From positions 1-8,808 of the forward strand of contig USDE01000046.1 of the NCBI GenBank assembly GCA_900553345.1: a DNA stretch of 8,808 bases, read 5' to 3'. How positions within the stretch are numbered: position 1 is the first letter of the stretch; each line of letters starts with the position of its first letter. Both the position numbers and the translations under genes were made by a program. The notes beneath the pieces were generated by a model. The model saw only the letters and a program-made list of their open reading frames with translations. It did no database searches and was not told the origin of the DNA. Below, one piece after another: positions 1 through 7,209 of the stretch. The DNA is from an uncultured Collinsella sp. Its GTDB lineage: Bacteria; Actinomycetota; Coriobacteriia; Coriobacteriales; Coriobacteriaceae.

Positions 1-71
1 GAGCGCCGCACGAACGTTCGCGCGCTAACCGACAAGCCACCGAGCCGCGCCGCGCCGCAGACTCTCATCGC

Positions 72-2162
72 GTGCCCGCCAACAAGGGTGACCGCACCAA
101 CAGCGCCGCAAAAGAACAGGCGCCCACGCGCCCCAAATCTCGCTATATCCCCGCCCTCGACGGCCTGCGCACGCTTGCCGTCGTCGCGGTGGTGCTCTAT
201 CACCTCAACCTCACGTGGGCTCAGGGCGGCCTGCTCGGCGTCACGATCTTCTTTGTGCTTTCGGGCTATCTGATCACGCGCTTGCTGCTCAACGAAGTCG
301 CTAAGACCGGCCGCATCGACCTTAAGAGCTTCTGGATTCGCCGCATCCGTCGCCTGGTCCCCGCCGTGGTAACGGTAGTGTTCGTGACCTGCGCGCTGTG
401 CACCATCTTTAACCACGTGATGCTCACCAAGATGCGCCCCGACATCCTGCCGTCGCTGTTGTTCTTCAACAACTGGTGGCAGATTGCCCAAAACGTCTCG
501 TACTTCAATGCTCTGGGCGACCCCTCGCCGCTCACGCACTTTTGGTCGCTTGCCATCGAGGAACAGTTCTACCTGATTTGGCCGCCACTGCTGTTTGCCA
601 TGGTATCCATGCATGTGAGCAAGCCCAACACGCGCCGCGTGGTTCTGGGCCTTGCCGCGGCATCCGCCCTCGCCATGATGGTGCTTTACAACCCTGCCGC
701 CGACCCCAGCCGCGTGTACTACGGCACCGACACCCGCGTGTTCTCGCTGCTGCTGGGTGCCTGGATGGCCTTTATCCCCGATCGCGATCTAGCGCCGGTG
801 CGCCTCGCTCATCGTTTGGGACTCAATCGCCTGGCTGGCGCCGCCAAGCACGGCAAGAACGCCGAGGGCAAGCCTGGCAAGAAGGTCGACGAATCAGCCG
901 ATACCGCCCCGGCACAGCCGAGCGCCCTCGTGCGCTTTTGGTCCTCGCCCACATCCATCGATGTGTTGGGCGTCGTGGGTCTGGTTGGCCTTGCCGCCAT
1001 GGTCGCGCTCACCAACGGCTACACCGCGTTTCAGTATCGCGGCGGCACGCTGTTATGCTCCATCCTCACGCTCATGGTCATCGCGGCCTGTGTGCAGCCC
1101 CAGGGAATGGTTGCCCGCGCGCTGTCCGCCGAGCCGCTCGTGTGGGTTGGCAGGCGCTCGTACAGTATCTATCTGTGGCACTATCCGCTGCTGCTGCTTA
1201 TGAACCCGGTCGCCAACATCAGCGATACGCCCTGGTGGCAGTACATCTTGCAGGTACTTGTGGTGGTCGCCGTAGCCGAGTGCTCCTATCGCTTTATCGA
1301 AACGCCGTTTAGGAAGGGCGCCTTTGGGCGCACTGTTTCCGAATTCCGCGACGGAACCACCACGCCCGCCGGCTGGGTGCGCGCGCATATTCCCGTGTGC
1401 GCCACTTGCTGCGTCGTGCTCGTTGTGGCGCTGGGCGGCCTGGTCTTTGTGCCCGACACATCCGCGCTGAGCGGCGAGGGCGCCGAAATCCTAAACAAGG
1501 AAGCCAAAAATGCAAAACCCCAGGAACAGCAGGCGGCCGATGACACCGACAAGGACAACGACGGCTTCCCCGACGGATCCTACGACCTGCTGATGATCGG
1601 CGACTCCGTGTCGCTGCGCGCCGTCGATTCCTTTGACGGCGTGTTCCCCCACAGTCACATCGATGCCGAAAAGGGCCGCCAGTTCGATGCGGGCCGCGAA
1701 ACATTTGAGGCTTATCTCCAACAGAACCTTGCCGGCAAGGTCGTGGTCTTTGCGCTGGGCACCAACGGCCTGGTGACCGATGCCCAGATTGACGCCATCA
1801 TGGCCGATACCGGCAATCAGCGCACCGTCGTATTTGTAAACACGCGCAGCCCGCAGCCATGGGTCGGCGCCACCAATCAGGCCATCGCCAACGCCGCCAC
1901 GCGCTATAAAAACGTGCGCGTTATCGACTGGTACGGGCACAGTGCCAACCGCAACGACCTGTTCGACGGCGACGGCACGCACCTGTCGGCCACCGGCGTG
2001 ACCGAGTACCTCAACCTGATCCACGATGCCGTCAAGAAGGACTTGCCCGTGCACCCCGAGGACCACGTTAACGATCCGCAGCCGGCGGCCGTCAAATCCG
2101 CTGCCGATGCACTCGTCAGCGCCCTCGCCTACAAACCGCACAAGCTAGGCACCGACAAGTAA
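72..2162 (+). CDS. Acyltransferase-3 membrane protein with C-terminal SGNH domain (OatA-like)
   Basis: A 696-residue integral membrane O-acyltransferase joined to an extracellular SGNH esterase-like domain. Family members such as OatA move acetyl groups across the membrane onto peptidoglycan or surface glycans; the substrate here is not known. Visible in the sequence: the acyltransferase-3 R-X10-H motif (R33, H44), FFVLSGYLIT (60-69), an RRIRR loop (90-94), HFWSLAIEEQFYLIWP (156-171) and SYSIYLWHYP (363-372). About ten helices span residues 34-410, with a last helix near 440-460. The SGNH domain follows: GDS with nucleophile S512, GTN block with N565, and DGTH with D634 and H637, so the triad is complete. 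A Lys/Glu/Ala-rich loop (about 255-285) is unusually long. The start is GTG with no clear Shine-Dalgarno site. The frame is open to the window edge with no other start codon in it, so the true start may lie upstream. It stands alone, convergent with the next operon. Confidence 0.93.
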   Translation: MPANKGDRTNSAAKEQAPTRPKSRYIPALDGLRTLAVVAVVLYHLNLTWAQGGLLGVTIFFVLSGYLITRLLLNEVAKTGRIDLKSFWIRRIRRLVPAVVTVVFVTCALCTIFNHVMLTKMRPDILPSLLFFNNWWQIAQNVSYFNALGDPSPLTHFWSLAIEEQFYLIWPPLLFAMVSMHVSKPNTRRVVLGLAAASALAMMVLYNPAADPSRVYYGTDTRVFSLLLGAWMAFIPDRDLAPVRLAHRLGLNRLAGAAKHGKNAEGKPGKKVDESADTAPAQPSALVRFWSSPTSIDVLGVVGLVGLAAMVALTNGYTAFQYRGGTLLCSILTLMVIAACVQPQGMVARALSAEPLVWVGRRSYSIYLWHYPLLLLMNPVANISDTPWWQYILQVLVVVAVAECSYRFIETPFRKGAFGRTVSEFRDGTTTPAGWVRAHIPVCATCCVVLVVALGGLVFVPDTSALSGEGAEILNKEAKNAKPQEQQAADDTDKDNDGFPDGSYDLLMIGDSVSLRAVDSFDGVFPHSHIDAEKGRQFDAGRETFEAYLQQNLAGKVVVFALGTNGLVTDAQIDAIMADTGNQRTVVFVNTRSPQPWVGATNQAIANAATRYKNVRVIDWYGHSANRNDLFDGDGTHLSATGVTEYLNLIHDAVKKDLPVHPEDHVNDPQPAAVKSAADALVSALAYKPHKLGTDK

Positions 2163-2241
2163 CGCGCAGCCAAATCTGCTTCCACCCGCAGCAAACAACC
2201 CAAAATCGCTCTTTTCGAGCCGACTCCGAGAGGCCGTGGGC

Positions 2242-2277
2242 AAAAAACAGGCCGCAGCCCATGGCGGCGACCTGTTT
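2242..2277 (-). terminator. Intrinsic terminator of the cation-transport operon
   Basis: Read on the minus strand, AAACAGG pairs with CCTGTTT (7 bp). Further GC pairing is possible inside, and a run of T residues follows directly (the A run at 2242-2247 on the plus strand). It lies 17 bases past the stop codon of the NRAMP-like gene. The same stem read on the plus strand has only three T residues after it, so any termination of the acyltransferase transcript here would be weak. The rest of the 132-base convergent gap (2163-2294) shows nothing else convincing. Confidence 0.75.
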
Positions 2278-2294
2278 AGAGTCCAAAAGAAGCG

Positions 2295-3557
2295 CTATGC
2301 GCTGTAACCCATCGCCTGCAGAACAAACATGACGACCGTCAGCACCGTAATCACACCGATAGTCGCCCACGTGAGCACATTCCACACGCGGCCGTTGCGG
2401 TTGGCGCCCATAATGTGTCGATCAGCGGCAATAAGCACCTGGAACACCAGGACCACAGGCAAAAGCACGCCGTTGATGACCTGCGAGGTCATCATAATCT
2501 GGAACAGGTCGACGCCGGGCATGAGCACCAGCACGGCAGAGATGCCAATGATAGCCGTAATAATGCCGCGATAGACCGGGGCCTCGTCCCAGCTGCGATC
2601 GGCACCGCGCTCCCAGCCAAATGCCTCGCAGATAGCACTCGACGTAACGCCCGGAAGCACGCAGGCGGCCAAGAAGCTCGCCGCGACCAGGCCCGAGGCA
2701 AACAGCACCGTGGACCACTGGCCCGCGATGGGCTCCAATGCGCGGGCGGCGTCGGCAGCATCGCTGATCTGAATGCCCGCGGGGAACAGTACCGTACCGG
2801 TCGTTATGATAATAAAGCCGGCAATGACATCGGCGGCGATCGAGCCGCTCACGGTATCAATGCGCTGCAGCACGATATCGTCCTCACCCGCATTCTTATC
2901 GACCACGTTGTTCTGCGCCAAGAAGATCATCCACGGCGCGATGGTGGTGCCGATCGTTGCGACCACAAGCGACAAGTAACTGGGGTCGTTTTGGATGTTG
3001 GGCACAACCAGGTCGACCGCCACCTCGCCCCAGCTGGGACCAGCCATAAATGCAGCGACGATGTAGGTCACAAACACGCAGCTCACCAGCAGCAGAATCT
3101 TCTCGATGCGCTGGAAGCTGCCCGACATGGTAAGCATCCAAACCAGCAGCGCCACCAGCGGCACCGAGATGCTCGCCGGCACGCCAAAGAGGGCAAGGCC
3201 GCTCGCGATACCCGCAAACTCCGAGATGGTCACGGCCGTGTTGGCGATCAGCAGCGCCGCCATGGCCAGCACGCTCCTGCGCACGCCAAAGCGCTCGCGG
3301 ATGAGCGAAGCCAGGCCCTTGCCCGTGACGCAGCCACAACGCGCCGCAGTCTCCTGCGTCACGATGAGCAGCACGGTCATGACGGGAAGCATCCACAGCA
3401 TCTTGTAGCCATAGCTGGCACCGGCGCTGGAATACGTGGCGATGCCGCCGGCGTCATTGCCCGAAAGCGCCGCCAGAAGGCCAGGGCCCATGGCGCCAAA
3501 GATGGCCGCGATGGTCAGCTTTTGCTTGGTGCTCGCCTTTTGCTTCGTGTTTTGCAC
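2295..3557 (-). CDS. NRAMP-family divalent metal transporter, NRMT-like (probable Mg2+ uptake)
   Basis: A 420-residue polytopic membrane protein of the SLC11/NRAMP fold with about eleven helices. Classical members import Mn2+ or Fe2+ using a DPGN motif in TM1 and an MPH motif in TM6. Here TM1 reads GNDAGGIATY: the aspartate is kept (D35) but the Asn position is Gly (G38). TM6 reads GTTIAPWMIF (from G203), with Ala207 in place of the metal-selecting Met and Trp209 in place of His. These substitutions fit the NRMT clade of Mg2+ transporters, including a characterised Eggerthella lenta member that also carries Mn2+ without proton coupling. A GTG start at 3557 is preferred because AGGTGG stands four bases upstream and the gene then begins 8 bases after the MgtE-like stop. 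An upstream ATG at 3620 would add 21 Arg/His-rich residues overlapping that gene. Mg2+ specificity is inferred from the motifs and from the partner gene. Confidence 0.9.
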   Translation of the reverse strand: MQNTKQKASTKQKLTIAAIFGAMGPGLLAALSGNDAGGIATYSSAGASYGYKMLWMLPVMTVLLIVTQETAARCGCVTGKGLASLIRERFGVRRSVLAMAALLIANTAVTISEFAGIASGLALFGVPASISVPLVALLVWMLTMSGSFQRIEKILLLVSCVFVTYIVAAFMAGPSWGEVAVDLVVPNIQNDPSYLSLVVATIGTTIAPWMIFLAQNNVVDKNAGEDDIVLQRIDTVSGSIAADVIAGFIIITTGTVLFPAGIQISDAADAARALEPIAGQWSTVLFASGLVAASFLAACVLPGVTSSAICEAFGWERGADRSWDEAPVYRGIITAIIGISAVLVLMPGVDLFQIMMTSQVINGVLLPVVLVFQVLIAADRHIMGANRNGRVWNVLTWATIGVITVLTVVMFVLQAMGYSA

Positions 3558-3561
3558 GCGA

Positions 3562-3567
3562 CCACCT
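3562..3567 (-). promoter_or_regulatory. Shine-Dalgarno site fixing the NRMT-like start
   Basis: AGGTGG on the minus strand overlaps the TAG stop codon of the upstream MgtE-like gene and stands four bases before GTG at 3557. This arrangement suggests coupled translation of the two operon genes and argues against the longer start at 3620. Confidence 0.65.
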
Positions 3568-5410
3568 AACCCATGACCGACATGGTGAGCAGCACTGCGG
3601 CGATGCAGTACGCCACGCATGAGATCATGACGGCAATGACGTTCATGGCGGTACCCGACGTATTGAGGTCGTGCTCGTCACGCCAGAACAGCACCATCAG
3701 GTAAATCACGGCGCTCATGTTGCCAATCAGGCAGACGATGGCCGCAATGTTAAAGCAGCCGGTAAAGAGCTGCTCCTCAAACATGGACGCGTCGGGGAAT
3801 GCGGCGGTGCGCACCAGCTGGGCGCACAGGTAGGTCACGAGCGACAGAATCAGGCCCATGCCCGTGCTCTGGAAGAAGAACCCCAGATACGGCTTGGGCT
3901 CATCGTCATGGCCGTCGTACTCCAGGAAGTAGTTCTTGACGAACGACACCATACGCGAGGCAGCCAGCAGCACGAGCGGCATGGCGCACATGGGGAACAC
4001 CACCAGACGCGCAGAGCCCAGCGCCGTCCCCAGCACTGTTGCCATGATGCACGAGGCAATACCCCACACGACAACCCAGTACTGGCGATGCACAAACCAG
4101 CTGAGCACATTCGTCGAGTCGTCGGACGCGCTGTCGCCCGAGCCGACGCCTGCGATCTGCAGGTCTTCCTGGTGTTCCTCGGCGATAACGTCCATGGCGT
4201 CGTCAAAGGTCACGATACCCAAAATATGACGGTTCTCGTCGCAAACGGGGATGGCGACCAGGTCGTACTTGGTCATCTCGTCCGTTACGTCTTCCTGGTC
4301 ATCGTCGGGCGACACATAAACCAGGTCGCGATAGGCCAGCTGGCCCAGCGTGGCGTCGCGGTCGGCCACGATGAGCGTGCGCAGCGAAAGGACGCCGGTG
4401 AGCATGCCGCTCGGGTCCTCGGTATAGACGTAGTAGACGCTCTCGAAGTCCTCGTCGAGCTTGCGGATCGCCTCGATGGCGTCACCGACCGTCGCCGTGG
4501 CGGGCAGGGAAACAAACTCCGAGGTCATGATGCGACCGGCAGTGTTGTCCTCATAGCCCAGCAGGTTACGAATCGCCTTCTCCTCCTGAACGCCCATCAG
4601 GCGCAGAAGCTTCTCGGCCTTCTCGTAATCGAGCTCATCGATCAGATCGGCGGCGTCGTCCGGGTCCATCATGGCCAGCATCGACGATGCATCGGTGTCG
4701 GACAGACCCTCGAGCATCTCGGTCATAAGCTCGTCGTCATCGAACTCCGAGATGGCCTCGGCGGCCTGGGCGGTATCGAGTTGCGCGAACACCTGCGCAC
4801 GCAGGCGCGGATCGAGCTGCTCGATAATGTCGGCAATGTCGGCAGGGTGCAGCTCGCCAAGCGTCTTGTGCGACACCGACAGCTGGATGTTTTTAGTCGA
4901 ACGGTCGAGCAGGTCCATGTAGGACCAGGCGATGATGTCCTCGCCGAGCGGTTTGCCCAGGTGCTTCATAAAGCTCTCGACGACATGCTCGAGGGCGGGG
5001 CTGATCGCGCGCAGCAGACCACGGGCGCCAACTTCGGCACCTAGCAGACGCAGCTGATTTTCGCCCGACATGGAAAACTTGATGTCGTTGACGCGCACGA
5101 CCTTCATGCCCTGCGTGTCGACAATCTGCTTGTTAAGCACGTCACGGGCAAGCAAGAGTTCGGTCGGCTGCAGGTACGAAAAACGGATTTCGGTGGCCGG
5201 CGACTTAAGGTGTACGCCCGTCTCGTCGATACGGTCGACCCATTTGCGCCAGCTGATCATAAACGGCGTCTTGCCGGGTCCGCGGAACGCGAGCGACGTT
5301 ACGTGCGGAAAAACTTCGCCGGTAGCAATGCCAAAATCGTTCACAACGCCGAGCTTTTCGCCATCGACGTCCAAGACCGGCAGTTTGAGCATCTCACTCA
5401 GATAATTCAC
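3566..5410 (-). CDS. PRC-barrel / MgtE_N / CBS protein with divergent five-helix membrane domain
   Basis: A 614-residue protein, probably a Mg2+-sensing partner or atypical transporter. Domains in order: a PRC-barrel-like segment (1-90); a second similar segment (about 90-165); an MgtE N-terminal superhelix (about 184-292) with GELHPADIADII around H188 and many Asp/Glu; paired CBS domains (295-352 and about 363-420) opening with TAGRIMTSEF; and a membrane region with predicted helices near 446-465, 469-489, 510-532, 551-575 and 588-611. Canonical MgtE also has five helices, but its GGNxGxQ-type signature in TM2 and the TM5 pore aspartate are not visible here; the TM2 region instead reads FPMCAMPLVLLAASRMVSF. 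In MgtE, the N and CBS domains bind cytosolic Mg2+ and gate the pore. Translation starts at GTG with GGGGAG five bases upstream. It is the first gene of an operon with the NRMT-like transporter 8 bases downstream. Inference: it senses Mg2+ and controls that transporter, but an independent transport role cannot be excluded. Confidence 0.85.
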   Translation of the reverse strand: MNYLSEMLKLPVLDVDGEKLGVVNDFGIATGEVFPHVTSLAFRGPGKTPFMISWRKWVDRIDETGVHLKSPATEIRFSYLQPTELLLARDVLNKQIVDTQGMKVVRVNDIKFSMSGENQLRLLGAEVGARGLLRAISPALEHVVESFMKHLGKPLGEDIIAWSYMDLLDRSTKNIQLSVSHKTLGELHPADIADIIEQLDPRLRAQVFAQLDTAQAAEAISEFDDDELMTEMLEGLSDTDASSMLAMMDPDDAADLIDELDYEKAEKLLRLMGVQEEKAIRNLLGYEDNTAGRIMTSEFVSLPATATVGDAIEAIRKLDEDFESVYYVYTEDPSGMLTGVLSLRTLIVADRDATLGQLAYRDLVYVSPDDDQEDVTDEMTKYDLVAIPVCDENRHILGIVTFDDAMDVIAEEHQEDLQIAGVGSGDSASDDSTNVLSWFVHRQYWVVVWGIASCIMATVLGTALGSARLVVFPMCAMPLVLLAASRMVSFVKNYFLEYDGHDDEPKPYLGFFFQSTGMGLILSLVTYLCAQLVRTAAFPDASMFEEQLFTGCFNIAAIVCLIGNMSAVIYLMVLFWRDEHDLNTSGTAMNVIAVMISCVAYCIAAVLLTMSVMG

Positions 5411-5615
5411 TGGTGCTCCCCATCATTATCCCTTCGAACTGCGGCCATGCCGGCACGCCGTCCGTGGACTTTTAGATATGTATACGCATGCGCGGGCGGC
5501 ACGCCGCTCGGCGCTCACACCCCGTACATGCGCAAGAAGCACCTGCATGGGGTCATCGACTGTATGGTCGAGGTTTGGATTTCACCTGCAACCTTTCTCT
5601 TGACCCTTGTTATCC
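5411..5615 (-). promoter_or_regulatory. Long structured 5' leader of the cation operon (candidate regulatory RNA)
   Basis: About 200 nt separate the inferred transcription start from the GTG at 5410. Possible helices: GGGTCA (5606-5601) with TGACCC (5555-5550), enclosing AGGTT/AACCT and TCGA/TCGA arms; CCCC (5552-5549) with GGGG (5523-5520), which competes with the first helix; a 9-bp hairpin of TGCGCATGT (5534-5526) with GCATGCGTA (5491-5483), including two wobbles; and GGTGCTTCTT (5543-5534) with GGGGAGCACC (5421-5412), ten pairs with three or four G-U, covering the Shine-Dalgarno site. The 10-mer CGGCGTGCCG occurs twice (5506-5497 and 5460-5451). No conserved M-box or yybP-ykoY block was recognised. 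With the promoter region, this accounts for the gene-free stretch 5411-5730; no protein is supported there. Confidence 0.45.
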
Positions 5616-5621
5616 GCAGTA

Positions 5622-5630
5622 ACTATAGCA
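5622..5630 (-). promoter_or_regulatory. Extended -10 promoter element for the cation operon
   Basis: TGCTATAGT on the minus strand combines a TG extension with a TATAGT hexamer (one mismatch to TATAAT). No convincing -35 hexamer is seen at 17-18 bases, as is common for extended -10 promoters. Transcription would start near 5615, giving the long leader described separately. Confidence 0.5.
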
Positions 5631-5704
5631 TCAGCATCGCGCCGTGGCGCCAAATTTATGCTCCAAACATCGCAGGCATACCAAACGCTGACGCATCCGT
5701 GACA

Positions 5705-5733
5705 TAGTCATTGGGGACGTTCTTACATGACTA
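5705..5733. repeat. 7-bp inverted repeat at the end of the NodB-fold gene
   Basis: TAGTCAT (5705-5711) and ATGACTA (5727-5733) form a perfect inverted repeat with a 15-base loop. It includes the TAG stop codon of the upstream gene. No T tract follows on the minus strand, so it is at best a weak terminator. Confidence 0.3.
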
Positions 5734-7137
5734 GTCTGTGGTGTCGTCATCTTCGGCGAGCTGGGGGAACACGGCGTTTTTGGGCATGGCGGCCTTCGTC
5801 AGCGAGGTGAGCTTTTTGCTCAGCGATGTATCCGTCTTGACCAGATCGCTCAATGTCACGATTTTGTAGCCGTCGGCAATAAGCCCGTCGATAATCTGCG
5901 GCAGCGCCTCGAGCGTCTGCTCGGCGCATTCATCGTTATCGGTCAGCAACACAATGTTGCCCGGCGTCACCGAATCGAGCACCGTCGAGACCTGCTCGTC
6001 GGCACCGTTGAGCAGCCAGTCGCCCGAATCGATATTCCACGAGACCACGGCAGACACCAGGTCCATCGCATCAATCCAGTTTTGCTCGTCAAAGGCTGCG
6101 TAGGGAGCACGCAAAAGCATCGTCGACGTTCCGGTCGCGGACTTGATCGCCTCGGTGCCCTTCGAAACCTGTTCGCGCACCGCATCGCGATCCTTGCCCT
6201 TGAGCGATTCGTCGCTGTAACTGTTGGAGCCGACCTCGCAGCCGGCATCGACAATCGCCTTGGCCGTGGCGGGCGAGGCCTCGGCCGCATCGCCCGACAG
6301 GAAGAACGTCGCGGTGACGCCCTTTTCCTTGAGCACCTGCAAGATCTGCTTGGTCGCTCCGCTCGGGCCCTCATCAAACGTCAGCGCCACGTACTTTTCG
6401 TTGCCCTTGGGCGCCACGCTCGCGCACTCGACCACGCAATCGGTGGCGGGCACGACCTCGCCGCGGTCCTGCGTCTTACCCGACTGCTCGCCGACCCACA
6501 CCTCGGAGCGACCTTGGATGCCCCACGTCTTGACGTACTCGATAGCACCCGTGCCCTCGACCTTGAGCTTGGGCTCGATAACCGTCGCCTGGACCTCATG
6601 CTTCTCATATGTGTCGCGGCCGTCTTTGACCGTCACCTTCTCGCCGCCCGTAAGCTCGCGGCTTTTCCACTTGCCCTGTTTTATGCGCTTGCCGTCCACT
6701 TTTACCGACAGCTTTTCGCCGCCATGGCGAGTAAGCACGCTGTCGTCAACGGCCAGCAAGTCCCCGGCGTCGTAGGTATCGGTCAGCTCCTGGTCGTCGA
6801 TGAGATTTTGCAGCGTAGATCCGACGCGCACCGCAGTCTCCTGGCCGTTGAGGACGACATCCACGCTGCGGTTGACGTAGCCCACGACGGCAGCGATAAA
6901 CAGCACGAGTGCGCAGCCCACGGCGATGAGCGCATAGGGCAGGCGAGACGGACGACGGGGCGTGCGGCTGTTTCCGATGCGAGTGCTGCGGTCGCTAAAG
7001 CCGCGGCTATGGTTGAGATACATCGCGCCGGGCTTACGGTGACGCTTGCGCTGACCGCTGGGCAGCTGCCCCAGGTCGCGGCGCGCCGTCGGACGCGCAC
7101 CCGAGCGCCCGTTTAAGTTAGATCCGTTTTGGCGCAT
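5731..7137 (-). CDS. Membrane-anchored NodB-fold (polysaccharide deacetylase-like) protein with degenerate active site
   Basis: A 468-residue protein: an Arg/Lys-rich cytosolic N-terminus (1-66), one transmembrane anchor (about 68-88), an extracellular segment (92-130) that resembles a DUF348/ubiquitin-like unit, a beta-rich linker to about 245, then a NodB domain (248-435). Family enzymes remove N-acetyl groups from peptidoglycan or other glycans using a metal held by Asp and two His. Here TFDDGP is TFDEGP (D255 kept, metal Asp changed to E256). The HSxxH metal motif is NSYSD (N305, D309, both His lost). RxPYG is RAPYA (343-347). WNIDSGDW (367-374) is well kept. The LLHD histidine is T399 in LLTD. 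It may therefore be inactive, a glycan-binding protein, or use an altered metal site. Cys234, Cys238, Cys300 and Cys404 could form disulfides. The ATG start has GGAGG five bases upstream. No promoter was recognised in the 72 bases before it. Confidence 0.9.
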   Translation of the reverse strand: MRQNGSNLNGRSGARPTARRDLGQLPSGQRKRHRKPGAMYLNHSRGFSDRSTRIGNSRTPRRPSRLPYALIAVGCALVLFIAAVVGYVNRSVDVVLNGQETAVRVGSTLQNLIDDQELTDTYDAGDLLAVDDSVLTRHGGEKLSVKVDGKRIKQGKWKSRELTGGEKVTVKDGRDTYEKHEVQATVIEPKLKVEGTGAIEYVKTWGIQGRSEVWVGEQSGKTQDRGEVVPATDCVVECASVAPKGNEKYVALTFDEGPSGATKQILQVLKEKGVTATFFLSGDAAEASPATAKAIVDAGCEVGSNSYSDESLKGKDRDAVREQVSKGTEAIKSATGTSTMLLRAPYAAFDEQNWIDAMDLVSAVVSWNIDSGDWLLNGADEQVSTVLDSVTPGNIVLLTDNDECAEQTLEALPQIIDGLIADGYKIVTLSDLVKTDTSLSKKLTSLTKAAMPKNAVFPQLAEDDDTTD

Positions 7138-7158
7138 GTGCCCTCCCCCATAAACGCA

Positions 7159-7188
7159 GCAAGCCGGAGCAACAGGTCTCCGGCTTGC
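7159..7188 (-). terminator. Strong hairpin after the PRC-barrel gene, probable terminator
   Basis: GCAAGCCGGAG (7159-7169) pairs perfectly with CTCCGGCTTGC (7178-7188): 11 bp around an 8-base loop. It lies between the stop of the PRC-barrel gene (7210) and the start of the NodB-fold gene (7137). On the minus strand the stem is followed by TGCGTTTATG, not a clean T run, so termination may be partial or the stem may protect an RNA end. Confidence 0.5.
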
Positions 7189-7209
7189 CTCCCATCAATT
7201 GGTACGTCG

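Noticed and set aside
2206..2222. GCTC-TTTTC-GAGC mini-hairpin as a second terminator
   Set aside because: The stem is only four base pairs and the downstream T run is short; not separable from chance.
3558..3620. Longer NRAMP reading frame starting at ATG 3620
   Set aside because: It would add an Arg/His-rich stretch overlapping the upstream gene by 55 bases; GTG 3557 has a good Shine-Dalgarno site and matches family N-termini better.
2415..5044. Long plus-strand open frames (2415-3569 and 3671-5044) antisense to the cation operon
   Set aside because: Their translations are His/Arg/Gln/Gly-rich with no domain signal, typical of antisense shadows in GC-rich genes.
5210..5707. Plus-strand open frame across the operon leader
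   Set aside because: It overlaps the N-terminus of the MgtE-like gene, has no ribosome binding site and a translation without recognisable features.
5411..5730. Possible M-box Mg2+ riboswitch (the fragment GGGTCAAGAGAAA resembles part of the M-box core)
   Set aside because: The other conserved M-box blocks are not found, and the predicted promoter lies directly upstream, leaving no room for the 5' half. The region is kept only as an unclassified structured leader.
5705..5733. Possible mobile-element or RAYT-type repeat remnant around the TTGGGGACGTTCTT sequence
   Set aside because: Only a single short copy is in the window, with no transposase or target duplication; only the inverted repeat itself is reported.
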